Origin: Desulfocucumis palustris
GTDB lineage: Bacteria > Bacillota > Desulfotomaculia > Desulfotomaculales > Desulfocucumaceae
Assembly: GCF_002933875.1 (NCBI RefSeq)
Contig: NZ_BFAV01000179.1
Span: forward strand, 1-64,000
DNA length: 64,000 bases
Reading direction: 5' to 3'
Shown: positions 18,155-29,980 of the stretch, piece by piece
Layout: the number at the start of each line of letters is the position of its first letter
Numbering within the stretch: the first letter of the stretch is position 1
Notes under the pieces: generated by a model
What the model was told of the DNA's origin: nothing
Database searches by the model: none
What the model saw: only the letters and a program-made list of their open reading frames with translations
Position numbers and translations under genes: made by a program

Positions 18155-19300
18155 TTAACGGCACTGCCGGCGGAAAAGTAAAATGCCCAGGGGCAAAAAT
18201 ACCGCGTTCATCAAGGCCAGGGTCAATATATCCCCCTTCATCACGCCCAGTCCGATATTCATCAGCGCTATATCCCTGAGATTGGAGCAAAAATAGGTCA
18301 GCGGCAATATGGCCGATATGGCTTTAATTATTCCGGGCATGGAATCGACGGGCCAGGTGTAGCCGGAAAAAAGAAACGACGGCAGGGCAACCAGCATGGA
18401 GTACTGGGTGGCCTCAAGCTCTGTTTTGGAAACCACCGACAGGAATATTCCGACGGCCAGTATAGCCCCGATGAATAAAAGCTCCAGGATTAACAGATTT
18501 AATATGCTGCCGTTAAAGGGTATTTTAAATACAAATACACAAATGGCCAGCACCATATTCAAACTGGCCAGATTCGCTGCCAGGTATGTCAGAACCTTTC
18601 CCGCCACCAGCTCAAGGGGGGATATCCCCCGGTCCAGCAATTCCCTGACCGCCCCCGATGTTTTCTCCCGGACAATGGCCACCGCGATGTAAAGCAGGGT
18701 GACCTGCTGCACCGCCGTCGCCAAAAGCCCCAGAATTAAAAAGTTGGCGTAGTTAAAGGTGGGATTATACCATATGCGCAGGGCGTACTCCACCGGTTGG
18801 GCCGTGTGGTAGGCTGACTCCGGAAGCAGCCCCTTTCCTTCCAGGGCCGCCACCGCGGCCCCGCCGGATATGGTGCCCACTATTTCGTTGGCGGAACTCA
18901 GCACCGCGTTGCTGTAAAGCATGTTGGTTCCGTTAACGATAACCAGTACCTTTGTTGATTTTCCTTTCTTTATTTCCCTGCTGAAATCAGGGGGAATAAC
19001 CACCGCCGCCTGTACCTCCCTGGACTCTATCATTTTTTTCAGCTGCGCCTCGCTGTCCGCGGCGGCCACCACGTTAAAACGGTCGGAGTCCTCAAAGGCC
19101 CGGATTACCGACCGGCTGGCGGAGGTGTTGCTTTGATCCCACACCGCTGTTTTGATATGCAGTACAATGTGCTCGCCGTACATAATGTTGAACAGGGTTA
19201 GCCCCAGCAGGGGAAAGGCGAATATGATGAACAGCAGCTTTTTGTCGCCGGAAATGTATTTTAATTCTCTTTTACAAATATACGCGATGTTTTTTATCAC
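18155..19300 (-). CDS. ABC-2 type transporter permease
   Basis: The protein has 381 residues, starting at GTG 19300 with GGGGAGA 6 nt upstream. One membrane helix lies near residues 22-40, then a large extracytoplasmic domain (about 45-175), then five or six C-terminal helices, with the family phrase YNPTFNYANFLILGLLATAVQQ and the loop VREKTSGAVRELLDRGISPLELVAGK. This matches the YhhJ/YbhS-type ABC-2 exporters. It lies 15 bp downstream of the HlyD-type lipoprotein, so the two form an operon. No ATP-binding subunit is encoded in the window, which is unusual for this pair; the ATPase must be elsewhere or be lost. Confidence 0.88.
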   Translation of the reverse strand: MIKNIAYICKRELKYISGDKKLLFIIFAFPLLGLTLFNIMYGEHIVLHIKTAVWDQSNTSASRSVIRAFEDSDRFNVVAAADSEAQLKKMIESREVQAAVVIPPDFSREIKKGKSTKVLVIVNGTNMLYSNAVLSSANEIVGTISGGAAVAALEGKGLLPESAYHTAQPVEYALRIWYNPTFNYANFLILGLLATAVQQVTLLYIAVAIVREKTSGAVRELLDRGISPLELVAGKVLTYLAANLASLNMVLAICVFVFKIPFNGSILNLLILELLFIGAILAVGIFLSVVSKTELEATQYSMLVALPSFLFSGYTWPVDSMPGIIKAISAILPLTYFCSNLRDIALMNIGLGVMKGDILTLALMNAVFLPLGILLFRRQCR

Positions 19301-19315
19301 TTTTATCTCCCCACC

Positions 19316-20320
19316 TTAATTAAAACTTACCGACAGTTCCATTCCCGGCAAAAGGCGGGGGTCGTTCACCTTTATTTTCACATTGTAGGTGATTACGTCT
19401 TTCTCTCCACGGTCGTTGGTGCTCCGGTGGGTGGCAAAATTGGGCTTTTGGGATATTTCAATTATTTCCCCGGTGTATTTATGCTGGCCCAGGGTCAGGG
19501 CCGACTTTTGTTTGACTTTTAGATCCTGTACAATTTCCTGGCTTGCCTTTACGTTGACCCAGTTGTCGCCAAAATCGGATATGGTCATCAGGGGCATCCC
19601 AACTGACACCAGCTCGCCCTTTTCCACGATTATTTCCGATACCGTGCCTTCAATGGGGCTTTTAATAACCGACTCGTCCAGGCTCACCCGGACTTCCTCC
19701 AGCGCCGCCTTTGCCTGTTCGTATTTGGCCGCAGCCATGTTAACGGCGTCGTTTCCGGCATCCACCTGCAGCCTGTTTGCCCGGGCGGTCAGCAAGGCGG
19801 CCTCCGCCTGCCCCACGGCGGCCCGGGCGGCGTCGGACCTTGCCTTGGCCTCATCATACTGCTGCTCCGATACGGCCTTTTCCTGGTACAGCTTTTCCAG
19901 CCGCCCCCTGGTTTCTTCCAGAATGCCGGCCTCGGAGCCGGCTTTTTCAAGGGTTGCCTCGGCCTGTTTCACCGCCGCCTGGCTTAAGCCCTCCTGCAGC
20001 CTTACCGTTGTCCTGGCCTGCTCCAGCTGCGCCTTGGCGGCGCTGACCTGGGCAATCAGTTCTTTTTCTTTTGCCTCCAAATCGGCGGTGTCCAGCCGGG
20101 CCAGCACCTGGCCCGGCTTTACCCTGTGGCCCTCCGCGACAGTTACTTCCACCACCCTGCCGGGGATTTTACTGTTTACGTCCACCTCTTTATTCTCAAC
20201 TGTTCCGGTGGGCAAGCCATTTGCGTCCACCTTGCCGGCGCACCCGGAAAGGGGCGTTATTGCGAGGAAAAGCAGCAGCAGCAGGTTGGCATAAATATTT
20301 TTCTTGTTCTTAATAGACAT
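19316..20320 (-). CDS. HlyD-family membrane fusion lipoprotein (efflux periplasmic adaptor type)
   Basis: Start ATG 20320 lies 8 nt from GAGGTG; GTG 20329 overlaps that site. The protein has 334 residues with a lipobox at LSGC (Cys27), so it is a lipid-anchored extracytoplasmic adaptor. A split biotinyl-lipoyl domain (SKIPGRVVEVTVAEGHRVKPGQVLARLD and VIKSPIEGTVSEIIVEKGELVSVGMPL) flanks a long Ala/Glu-rich coiled-coil hairpin, then a beta-barrel domain (KVKQKSALTLGQHKYTGEI). It works with the ABC-2 permease directly downstream. An 18-bp palindrome at its promoter indicates TetR-type control. Confidence 0.9.
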   Translation of the reverse strand: MSIKNKKNIYANLLLLLFLAITPLSGCAGKVDANGLPTGTVENKEVDVNSKIPGRVVEVTVAEGHRVKPGQVLARLDTADLEAKEKELIAQVSAAKAQLEQARTTVRLQEGLSQAAVKQAEATLEKAGSEAGILEETRGRLEKLYQEKAVSEQQYDEAKARSDAARAAVGQAEAALLTARANRLQVDAGNDAVNMAAAKYEQAKAALEEVRVSLDESVIKSPIEGTVSEIIVEKGELVSVGMPLMTISDFGDNWVNVKASQEIVQDLKVKQKSALTLGQHKYTGEIIEISQKPNFATHRSTNDRGEKDVITYNVKIKVNDPRLLPGMELSVSFN

Positions 20321-20337
20321 AATTATCACACCTCTTT

Positions 20338-20355
20338 ATACTGACTGGTCAGTAT
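20338..20355. promoter_or_regulatory. 18-bp palindromic operator in front of the HlyD/ABC-2 operon
   Basis: ATACTGAC-TG-GTCAGTAT is a perfect 8-2-8 palindrome 17 nt upstream of the chosen start and overlapping the likely -10/+1 region. Its centre is identical to the site at 15613-15626. Confidence 0.75.
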
Positions 20356-20475
20356 TAAAAGTAATACAGCCCCTGTTTTTCCACAACCCCCAAAAAATGA
20401 ATTAATTATGATAAATCTTAACTTATCTTTCATTTTCTGCCCGGCAATTGCCTTTTGCTTAGATTTTTAAAAACA

Positions 20476-20500
20476 AAAAGCCGGGGGATTCCCGGCTTTT
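20476..20500 (-). terminator. Rho-independent terminator downstream of mbl
   Basis: AAAAAGCCGGG and CCCGGCTTTT form a stem; the minus strand continues into a T-rich tract. Confidence 0.85.
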
Positions 20501-20550
20501 GAACAGGAGAAAGCAAACCTATTAAACTGCCCTGCTGCAAAAAGCGGCTG

Positions 20551-21603
20551 TTAACCGCCTATGGAGGAAAGTTTTTTGTGATATCCTTTAATTGACCGGG
20601 TCGCTTCCTTGGAATTGGCCAGTATGTTGATCATTCCCAGGGCGCGCCCGGTGCCCATGGCCACGCAGGAGAGAGGATCCTCCGCCAGGTTCACCGCCAG
20701 GCCGGTTTCGTGGCTGATCAGCCTGTCCAGTCCCTGGAGTAGGGCGCCCCCTCCGGTCATGACTATCCCCTTGTTAACTATATCCGCGGCCAGTTCCGGA
20801 GGGGTGCGCTCCAGCACTTCCTTAACCGCTCCCACCACCGACTCCAGGGTTTCCTTGATGGCGTCGTGCACCAGGTTGCTGGTGATGTTAACCGCCCGGG
20901 GTAGGCCCGAGAGCAGGTCCCGGCCTTTTATTTCATAGGTTTTTATGGAGGAGCCGTTGGGGTAGGCGGTGCCTATTTCAATTTTTATTTCTTCTCCGGT
21001 TCGCTCACCCACGGCCATGCTGAATTCCCTGCGGACGTAGCGGACTATGGCCTCGTCAAACTTGTCCCCGCCCACCCTTAGCGATTTGCTGGTTACTATG
21101 CCGCCCAGGGAAAGTACGGCCACATCGGTGGTGCCGCCGCCTATGTCCACCACCATGGTGCCGGAGGGCTCGGATATGTCCAGTCCGGCCCCAAGGGCGG
21201 CGGCCAGCGGCTCCTCTATGACATACGCGGCCTTTGCCCCCGCCTGTATGGCGGCCTGGCGCACGGCCCTTTCCTCCACCCCGGTCACGCCGGAGGGTAT
21301 GCACACCATTATCCTGGGACGGCTTAAAAATTTCCTTAAACCGGATTTGGTTATAAAATAACGCAGCATTTTCTCCGTAACGTCGTAATCGGCTATGACC
21401 CCTTCCTTTAAAGGCCTTATGGCAACAATATTGCCCGGGGTCCGTCCCAGCATTCTGCGGGCTTCCGCCCCCACCGCTATAACCTTGCCGTTATCTTTAT
21501 TGATGGCCACCACCGAGGGTTCCCTCAGCACTATGCCCCTTCCCTTGACGTATACCAGTACATTCGCAGTACCGAGGTCAACACCTATATCCGTGGTAAA
21601 CAT
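20551..21603 (-). CDS. mbl: MreB-family rod-shape protein Mbl
   Basis: The protein has 350 residues, close to the usual MreB/Mbl length. Actin-fold phosphate loops are visible: DIGVDLGTANVLVYVKGRG at the start, VVDIGGGTTDVAVLSLGG in the middle and IVMTGGGALLQGLDRLIS near the end. It polymerises under the membrane and guides lateral cell-wall synthesis. Directly upstream of it is spoIIID, the same order as in Bacillus, which supports mbl over mreB. There is a good AAGGGGAAA site before the ATG, and a terminator follows the gene. Confidence 0.95.
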   Translation of the reverse strand: MFTTDIGVDLGTANVLVYVKGRGIVLREPSVVAINKDNGKVIAVGAEARRMLGRTPGNIVAIRPLKEGVIADYDVTEKMLRYFITKSGLRKFLSRPRIMVCIPSGVTGVEERAVRQAAIQAGAKAAYVIEEPLAAALGAGLDISEPSGTMVVDIGGGTTDVAVLSLGGIVTSKSLRVGGDKFDEAIVRYVRREFSMAVGERTGEEIKIEIGTAYPNGSSIKTYEIKGRDLLSGLPRAVNITSNLVHDAIKETLESVVGAVKEVLERTPPELAADIVNKGIVMTGGGALLQGLDRLISHETGLAVNLAEDPLSCVAMGTGRALGMINILANSKEATRSIKGYHKKLSSIGG

Positions 21604-21750
21604 AAAAGATTTTCCCCTTTCCCTTCCTCTGTCAGCAGTCCGAACCGTGCCGTACGATTAAAGTAGGGCGTGGCAACTCGAACCGCGCATAAAGACATTT
21701 GGTGGAAATATTCTACAAATTAAGGGAAAATCCTTTGTCTAAATTTTTCA

Positions 21751-22002
21751 TTAAGCCAATTCTTTGTATTTTTTTCTGGTGGCTTCGCCGCCCCGCAGGT
21801 GACGCTCCGCCTTGTTATGCTCAAGAACATTTTTAACATCCCGGGCCAGTTCCTTATTCAAAGATGGCAGCCGCTCCGTCATATCTTTGTGTACGGTGCT
21901 TTTACTGACGTTAAACACCTGTGCGGCCTGCCGCACCGTGGATTGTGTATCCAGGATATACGCGCAGATATCCAGCACGCGTTTTTGTATATATTCCTGC
22001 AT
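21751..22002 (-). CDS. spoIIID: Stage III sporulation regulator SpoIIID
   Basis: The protein has 83 residues, the expected size. It contains the helix-turn-helix STVRQAAQVFNVSKSTVHKD followed by MTERLPSLN and a basic tail (ERHLRGGEATRKKYKE), all hallmarks of SpoIIID. It controls mother-cell genes after sigma-E activation during sporulation. The ATG follows AAGGGGG. The spoIID-spoIIID-mbl order is conserved with Bacillus. Confidence 0.97.
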   Translation of the reverse strand: MQEYIQKRVLDICAYILDTQSTVRQAAQVFNVSKSTVHKDMTERLPSLNKELARDVKNVLEHNKAERHLRGGEATRKKYKELA

Positions 22003-22142
22003 CGGCTTACCCCCTTCTTGGCGGTCCTGAAGGAGGATTCAGCGAGCATACCGGGTTATAACTGGTCATCGGCTTTTCCCTCCCCGTCAATAACTACTAA
22101 AATGTATATGCCGGGCTTCGGGATAAATACCCCGGTGAAAAG

Positions 22143-22173
22143 CAAATACCGCCTTTGATAAAGCGGTATTTAA
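22143..22173 (-). terminator. Probable terminator after spoIID
   Basis: AAATACCGC and GCGGTATTT form a 9-bp stem with a loop of about 11 nt, 53 bp beyond the spoIID stop. The T-run is interrupted, so the call is moderate. Confidence 0.6.
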
Positions 22174-22225
22174 AGGAAATTAAGGCCGGCGCGGCTTCCG
22201 GGCATTATTGGCCTTTCGCCCGGGG

Positions 22226-23188
22226 CTACTGTTTTATTATGTCCGCCCCGGTATAGTAATGCCTGATTATCTCCCGGTAGTCCTTGCCCTTCAGGGCCAT
22301 GCCCTTGGCCCCGTACTGGCACATTCCCACGGCGTGGCCGTAGCCCAGGGTCTCCACTTTCAGCCCGCCGTTTTCCTCTGTGAGTTTGAAATTGGTGGAA
22401 CGCAGTCCCAGGTAATCCCTGAAGGTGGAGGCCGAAATATTTTCGCCGTTAACTTTTAAAGTTTTGGGCCTGCCGGTTTGTGTTTTCTCAATTATTTCTA
22501 TTTCAGGCAGTTTGTAGCCTCCGGTGGAAACGGGAACAGCTTCTTTTTCCAGCCGCAGCGCCTTTAGAACATCACCGGCGCCGATAAACACTGTTCTTTC
22601 AGGCTCGGGATCGGCGTCATAGGGGCAGGCCACGGCTTTCAGGTAGGGAATGTCAAAGCGCCATACGTCCACCGCGTTTTCCGTGCCGGCTCCACCGCAG
22701 GAGGAATGGTAAACCGGGTCTATAAGCGACCCCTGGTAGGTTATGACCTCGCCCCCGGTGGCTTTCACTGCGCTGCTGATTTTCAGGTAATATTCGTAGT
22801 AACCCAGGGTACCCCAGCGTTTTTTCATTTCCTGGGCGGATATCCAGGCCTGGAAGTGCCTGGGGTCGTCGCAGGCCACCGCCCCCGGGTGCACCGGATT
22901 GCTCAGTTCCCCCGGCCCCATGCGTTTCAGCACATAGGTCCGGGCCGCCACGGCCTGGGCTTTAAGAGCCTCCATGGGAAAAGCCGCCGGCATTTCCGCC
23001 GCCACCACTCCCACCAGGTACTCCTCCAGGGGAATGTTCACCACCCTGTTTTCCCGGTGCAGGTAAAGGCTGACCTGGGTGCCGGACTGGCTGATCCTGG
23101 CCGGGCTGAACCAGTTTATGGCCGCGGGTATTCCCAGTATCAGCAATAGCAGCAGTGCTATGGAAATAATAATGGTTTTTTTAAACAT
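22226..23188 (-). CDS. spoIID: Stage II sporulation protein D (SpoIID)
   Basis: The protein has 320 residues with an N-terminal membrane anchor (6-26). The SpoIID domain shows LEEYLVGVVAAEMPAAFP, LKAQAVAARTYVL, YHSSCGGAGTENAVDVW and GHAVGMCQYGAKGMA. In B. subtilis SpoIID is a lytic transglycosylase of the engulfment DMP complex; the conserved Glu in AAEMP is the catalytic candidate. It lies 40 bp downstream of murA on the same strand, which keeps the ancestral gene order. Confidence 0.96.
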   Translation of the reverse strand: MFKKTIIISIALLLLLILGIPAAINWFSPARISQSGTQVSLYLHRENRVVNIPLEEYLVGVVAAEMPAAFPMEALKAQAVAARTYVLKRMGPGELSNPVHPGAVACDDPRHFQAWISAQEMKKRWGTLGYYEYYLKISSAVKATGGEVITYQGSLIDPVYHSSCGGAGTENAVDVWRFDIPYLKAVACPYDADPEPERTVFIGAGDVLKALRLEKEAVPVSTGGYKLPEIEIIEKTQTGRPKTLKVNGENISASTFRDYLGLRSTNFKLTEENGGLKVETLGYGHAVGMCQYGAKGMALKGKDYREIIRHYYTGADIIKQ

Positions 23189-23228
23189 AAAAATATCCTT
23201 TCCCTTAAAAAGGGCGCTTGTCCTATGT

Positions 23229-24488
23229 TTATGCGTCTTCGATCCTGTTTATTCCAGCCCCCAGGGATTTTATTTTATCCACAAAGGATTCATAGCCCCG
23301 GTCAATGTGGTATATATTGGACACCTCGGTTTCCCCCCTGGCGGCCAGGCCCGCCAGCACCAGCGCGGCCCCGGCTCTCAGGTCCGGGGCCTTGACCCTG
23401 GCCCCGGTGAGATGTTTCACCCCCTGCACAATGGCGGTGCGCCCGATGACTTTGACCTTTGCCCCCATTCTTTTCAGTTCGTTCACATGCATGAAGCGAT
23501 TTTCAAAAACTGTTTCTGTAATGATGCTGGCCCCTCCCTTGGACACCGACATCAGTGTCATGAATTGGGGCTGCATATCCGTGGGGAAACCGGGGTAAGG
23601 CATTGTTTTAATATCAGCCGGCCTAATAATGTCCGGAGCGGCCACCCTGGCGGTGGTTTCCCCCCTCTCCACGTACACCCCGGCCTCCTGGAGTTTCGCC
23701 AGCACCGGGGTTATGTGATCGCAGATGACGTTTTCCACGGTTATGTCCCCGCCGCTGATGGCGGCGGCTATCATGAAGGTGCCGGCCTCAATGCGATCCG
23801 GAATCACATTGTATATGGCGCCCCGCAGCTCATCCACCCCGTCTATCCTGACTACCTTTGTTCCCGCGCCCTTGACCCTGGCCCCCATGGCGTTTAAAAA
23901 GTTTGCCAGGTCCACCACCTCCGGCTCCTCGGCGGCGTTCTCTATCACCGTCCTGCCCCTGGCCATTGAGGCGGCCATGATCAGGTTTTCCGTGGCCCCT
24001 ACGCTGGGAAAGTCCAGGTATATCCTTGAGCCGCTTAACTTTTTGGCCCTGGCCTCAATATATCCGTGGCCCTGAATTATTTCCGCCCCCAGAAGGCAAA
24101 ACCCCTTAAGGTGCAAGTCTATCGGCCTGCTGCCTATGGCGCACCCCCCGGGCAGGGCTATCCTGGCCCTGCCGCTTCTGGCCAGAAGCGGCCCCATCAC
24201 CAGAAAGGAAGCCCTCATCCTGCGCACAAAATCGTAGGGCGCCTCGGTCTGGCCGATCTCCGGAACATGTATTTTTAATCCCTGGCCCTCTTTTTTCACC
24301 CTGGCTCCCAGGTATTCAATAACTGAACAGATAGTTTCCACGTCTGCCAGGGCCGGGACCTCTTCCAGAAAGCAGGGGGTTTTGGCCAGCAGCGTGGCCG
24401 CTATCACCGGCAGCACCGCGTTTTTCGCCGGGCTGACTTTTACCCTGCCGTATAATCTATTTCCGCCTGTAATTACAAGCCTGTCCAA
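23229..24488 (-). CDS. murA: UDP-N-acetylglucosamine 1-carboxyvinyltransferase MurA
   Basis: The protein has 419 residues from TTG 24488 with AAAGGAGACC upstream. It makes the first committed step of peptidoglycan synthesis, transferring enolpyruvate from PEP to UDP-GlcNAc. The active-site loop LPGGCAIGSRP carries Cys116, the residue attacked by fosfomycin. Other signatures are SPAKNAVLPVIAA near the start (Lys/Asn pair) and FPTDMQPQ. It is complete and typical in length. Confidence 0.97.
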   Translation of the reverse strand: MDRLVITGGNRLYGRVKVSPAKNAVLPVIAATLLAKTPCFLEEVPALADVETICSVIEYLGARVKKEGQGLKIHVPEIGQTEAPYDFVRRMRASFLVMGPLLARSGRARIALPGGCAIGSRPIDLHLKGFCLLGAEIIQGHGYIEARAKKLSGSRIYLDFPSVGATENLIMAASMARGRTVIENAAEEPEVVDLANFLNAMGARVKGAGTKVVRIDGVDELRGAIYNVIPDRIEAGTFMIAAAISGGDITVENVICDHITPVLAKLQEAGVYVERGETTARVAAPDIIRPADIKTMPYPGFPTDMQPQFMTLMSVSKGGASIITETVFENRFMHVNELKRMGAKVKVIGRTAIVQGVKHLTGARVKAPDLRAGAALVLAGLAARGETEVSNIYHIDRGYESFVDKIKSLGAGINRIEDA

Positions 24489-24581
24489 TAATAAGGTCTC
24501 CTTTCAAACAGGGACACTTATTTTTAGTGTTGACAGATTATGCATGGATTAAAACTTTTATTACCAAAAACATAGATAACA

Positions 24582-24645
24582 GATAACACGGGGACGGTTC
24601 TGGTGTTATGGAAAACCATAACACCAGAACCGTCCCCGTGTTATC
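24582..24645. repeat. Hairpin pair, class A (ATAACAC stems), upstream of the RAYT gene
   Basis: Two oppositely oriented 30-bp copies around AAAA make a perfect 64-bp inverted repeat. Each copy is itself a small hairpin: stem ATAACAC/GTGTTAT around a loop starting GGGGACGGTTCT. A third copy lies at the other side of the transposase gene. Confidence 0.95.
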
Positions 24646-24753
24646 ATTCGTTATCAACCCTTTGAGGTATTTTTTTTGAATAACATTGAAATGTTTTGTT
24701 GTCATTATTTACTATATTGTGATATATTATGGAAAATTGCAGGGGGTTTTATC

Positions 24754-25530
24754 ATGCCGCGACAGGCCCGGGAAAAAAGTCGCACTGGAATTTACCATGT
24801 AATGTCCAGGGGGATAAACGGGCAGGAAATCTTTAACGATGATAAAGATAGACTAAAATATTTAGAAACTCTTTATCGTGAAAAACTTGAGAAAAGTATA
24901 GAGATTTATGGCTATTGTCTTATGGGAAACCATTTGCACTTGCTTGTAAAAGAAGATGAAAAGGGTCTCGGAGCAGTTATGAAGAAAATAGGAACCAGGT
25001 ATGCCAGATGGTATAACTGGAAGTATAAACGCAGAGGTTATGTATTTCAGGATCGATACAGAAGTGAATGTGTGAATGACGATGCATATCTATTAACGGT
25101 TATCAGATATATTCACCTTAATCCCACAAGGGCATATCTTGTTAATAAACCTGAATCATGGAAATGGAGTAGCTGTGGCGCCTATTACGGTATGCAGGAA
25201 TACCCTTCGAATCTTACTGAAACTGCTTTAATCCTTGGTATATTCTCAGCTGACAGAAATGCTGCCGTATCAAAATTTATGAAATACATGGAAGAGGCAA
25301 ACTCCGATAAATGCCTCGAACATGAGGAGATTCAGCGAAAAACAGATGAACAAGTGCGGGAAGAAATTTTACGATTAATGCAGTGCCAACAAATTCAAAA
25401 CATACAAAGCATGTCAAAGGAAGCGCGCAACAATCTATTGCGTGATGTTAAAGCCATTGAAGGAACAACCTACAGGCAGCTTGCCCGTATACTGGGGATT
25501 TCCACGTACAATATTGTTAAAGCCAAGTAA
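24754..25530 (+). CDS. REP-associated tyrosine transposase (RAYT, Y1_Tnp HUH superfamily)
   Basis: I chose ATG 24754 because AGGGGG lies 7 nt upstream. The protein has 258 residues. It has the HUH motif (GNHLHLLV, His60 and His62), a candidate nucleophile Tyr83 in RYARWYN, and the family phrases GIYHVMSRG and GYVFQDRYRSE. A C-terminal helix-turn-helix-like part (TYRQLARILGIS) follows. RAYTs are single-strand nucleases linked to spread of REP hairpins. Hairpins with the GGGGACGGTTCT loop flank it on both sides. It is the only plus-strand gene between murA and the atp operon and is more AT-rich than its neighbours, consistent with acquisition. It looks intact. Confidence 0.93.
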   Translation: MPRQAREKSRTGIYHVMSRGINGQEIFNDDKDRLKYLETLYREKLEKSIEIYGYCLMGNHLHLLVKEDEKGLGAVMKKIGTRYARWYNWKYKRRGYVFQDRYRSECVNDDAYLLTVIRYIHLNPTRAYLVNKPESWKWSSCGAYYGMQEYPSNLTETALILGIFSADRNAAVSKFMKYMEEANSDKCLEHEEIQRKTDEQVREEILRLMQCQQIQNIQSMSKEARNNLLRDVKAIEGTTYRQLARILGISTYNIVKAK

Positions 25531-25583
25531 CAAAAGCCGTGATAAATTGTTTAAAGCATTGGGAAGAGCTGTGTTAATGTTGC

Positions 25584-25610
25584 ATAACATTGGAACCGTC
25601 CCCGTGTTAT
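25584..25610. repeat. Hairpin, class A, downstream of the RAYT gene
   Basis: ATAACAT/GTGTTAT arms (one mismatch) around GGAACCGTCCCC. It is the degenerate partner of the pair at 24582-24645, so the transposase gene is bracketed. Confidence 0.88.
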
Positions 25611-25616
25611 TAAGTC

Positions 25617-25650
25617 AAAAGCCGGTATGCTTGAACATACCGGCTTTTTA
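25617..25650. terminator. Terminator at the end of the atp operon
   Basis: AAAAGCCGGTATG and CATACCGGCTTTTT form a 13-bp stem, 20 bp beyond the atpC stop; it can work in both directions. Confidence 0.88.
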
Positions 25651-25670
25651 TACTGATTTCTTTAAGTTGC

Positions 25671-26072
25671 TTACTGCAGTGCCTTTAGCCTGTTCAGGGC
25701 GCGTTGCAGTGCTATTTCAGCCCGCAGTACGTCCACGTCGGCTGATTTTGTGGCCAGGCGCTGCTCGGCCCTGGCCTTGGCAGCCTCGGCCCTGGAGCGG
25801 TCAATCTGCTCCGCGCGCTCCGCGGAGTCGGCCAGCACGGTGACCCTGCTGCTGCGCACTTCCACAAATCCTCCGCTAACAGCCATTTTGAAGGTTTTGC
25901 CTTCCTGCTGAACCTTCATTACGCCGATTTTCAGGCCGCTCATGAGGGGAGCGTGATCAGGCAGGATACCCAGTTCCCCAACCACGCCGGGGACCACTAC
26001 GAAGCGCACGTCTTCGCTGTATACTTTTCTCTCGGGAGTGACAACTTCCAGGCGTTGATTTTTTTCCGCCAT
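25671..26072 (-). CDS. atpC: F1F0 ATP synthase epsilon subunit
   Basis: The protein has 133 residues. An N-terminal beta sandwich (LEVVTPERKVYSEDVRFVVVPGVVGELGILPDHAPL) is followed by a C-terminal helical hairpin rich in Ala/Arg/Glu. It is part of the central stalk and regulates ATP hydrolysis. It lies 3 bp after atpD and is the last gene of the operon, followed by a terminator. Confidence 0.97.
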   Translation of the reverse strand: MAEKNQRLEVVTPERKVYSEDVRFVVVPGVVGELGILPDHAPLMSGLKIGVMKVQQEGKTFKMAVSGGFVEVRSSRVTVLADSAERAEQIDRSRAEAAKARAEQRLATKSADVDVLRAEIALQRALNRLKALQ

Positions 26073-26075
26073 GTC

Positions 26076-27482
<1,407 letters not shown>

Positions 27483-27511
27483 CTAATTCCTACCTCCTTC
27501 GCCTTCAATCA

Positions 27512-28369
27512 TTACTCCAGTGCTGCGGCGCCACCCACAATTTCGGAAATCTCCTTGGTGATGGCATCCTGACGAATACGGTTCATGGTCAGGGTAAGCT
27601 TGGTAATCATTTCCGAAGCATTCTTGGTGGCATTGTCCATCGCTGTCATCTGTGCGCTGTAAAAACCGGCCTTGGATTCCAGCATGCCCTGGAATACGGT
27701 GTTGACAACATATTTGGGCAGCAGCGCGCTCATTACTTCCTCTGCCGAAGGCTCATAGATGTATTCCACCAGTTTTTTATCATCCCCTGCTTCGGCCTTG
27801 GGAGGCTCAGCAGGCAGCAGTTTCACTGAAAGCGGTTTTTGCACCAGCACGTTGACAAACTCGCTATATACCACGTATACGACGTCAAATTCACCTGAGG
27901 AGTATTTTTGAATAATGTAATCCCCTATTTCCTTGGCCTGGCCGGCGCTAACTGCTTCACCCAGCCCCACGTATTGCTGTACGATGTTGTAACCGCGCTT
28001 GCGGAAAAAATCGCGACCCTTGCGCCCGATACAAACCAGGCTTGCGTTCGGATGTTCTTTCAACTCCTGCATCGCCTTGCGGATGACGTTGGCGTTGAAA
28101 CCGCCACACAGGCCACGGTCGGCGGTGATAACCACGATAGCCACACTGTTAGGTTCACGTACTTCCAGCAGGGGATGCTTAACGCCCCTGGTGGCCGAGC
28201 CTACACGGCCAAGAACATCAATCAGCCTTTTGGCATAAGGCCTGGCAGCGACAACCGAATCCTGGGCCCGGCGCATTCTACCAGCCGATACGGCTTTCAT
28301 GGCCTTGGTGATCTGCTGGATATTTTTAATACTCTTTATACGGCGCCTCAGGTCTCGTATATTCGCCAT
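27512..28369 (-). CDS. atpG: F1F0 ATP synthase gamma subunit
   Basis: The protein has 285 residues. The N-terminal helix [31 protein letters not shown], the central [13 protein letters not shown] and the C-terminal [22 protein letters not shown] are diagnostic. It is the rotating central shaft of F1. It lies between atpA and atpD as usual. Confidence 0.98.
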   Translation of the reverse strand: MANIRDLRRRIKSIKNIQQITKAMKAVSAGRMRRAQDSVVAARPYAKRLIDVLGRVGSATRGVKHPLLEVREPNSVAIVVITADRGLCGGFNANVIRKAMQELKEHPNASLVCIGRKGRDFFRKRGYNIVQQYVGLGEAVSAGQAKEIGDYIIQKYSSGEFDVVYVVYSEFVNVLVQKPLSVKLLPAEPPKAEAGDDKKLVEYIYEPSAEEVMSALLPKYVVNTVFQGMLESKAGFYSAQMTAMDNATKNASEMITKLTLTMNRIRQDAITKEISEIVGGAAALE

Positions 28370-28416
28370 TTATTTTCTCACCACCTCGCCGTTAAATAAC
28401 GGTATAACAGGCAAAA

Positions 28417-29952
<1,536 letters not shown>

Positions 29953-29980
29953 TCACCCCTATCCGTTAAACTTTGGTTAA

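Noticed and set aside
17892..18290. Minus-strand 132-codon frame
   Set aside because: It overlaps the ABC-2 permease end in another frame, has no ribosome site and no family features.
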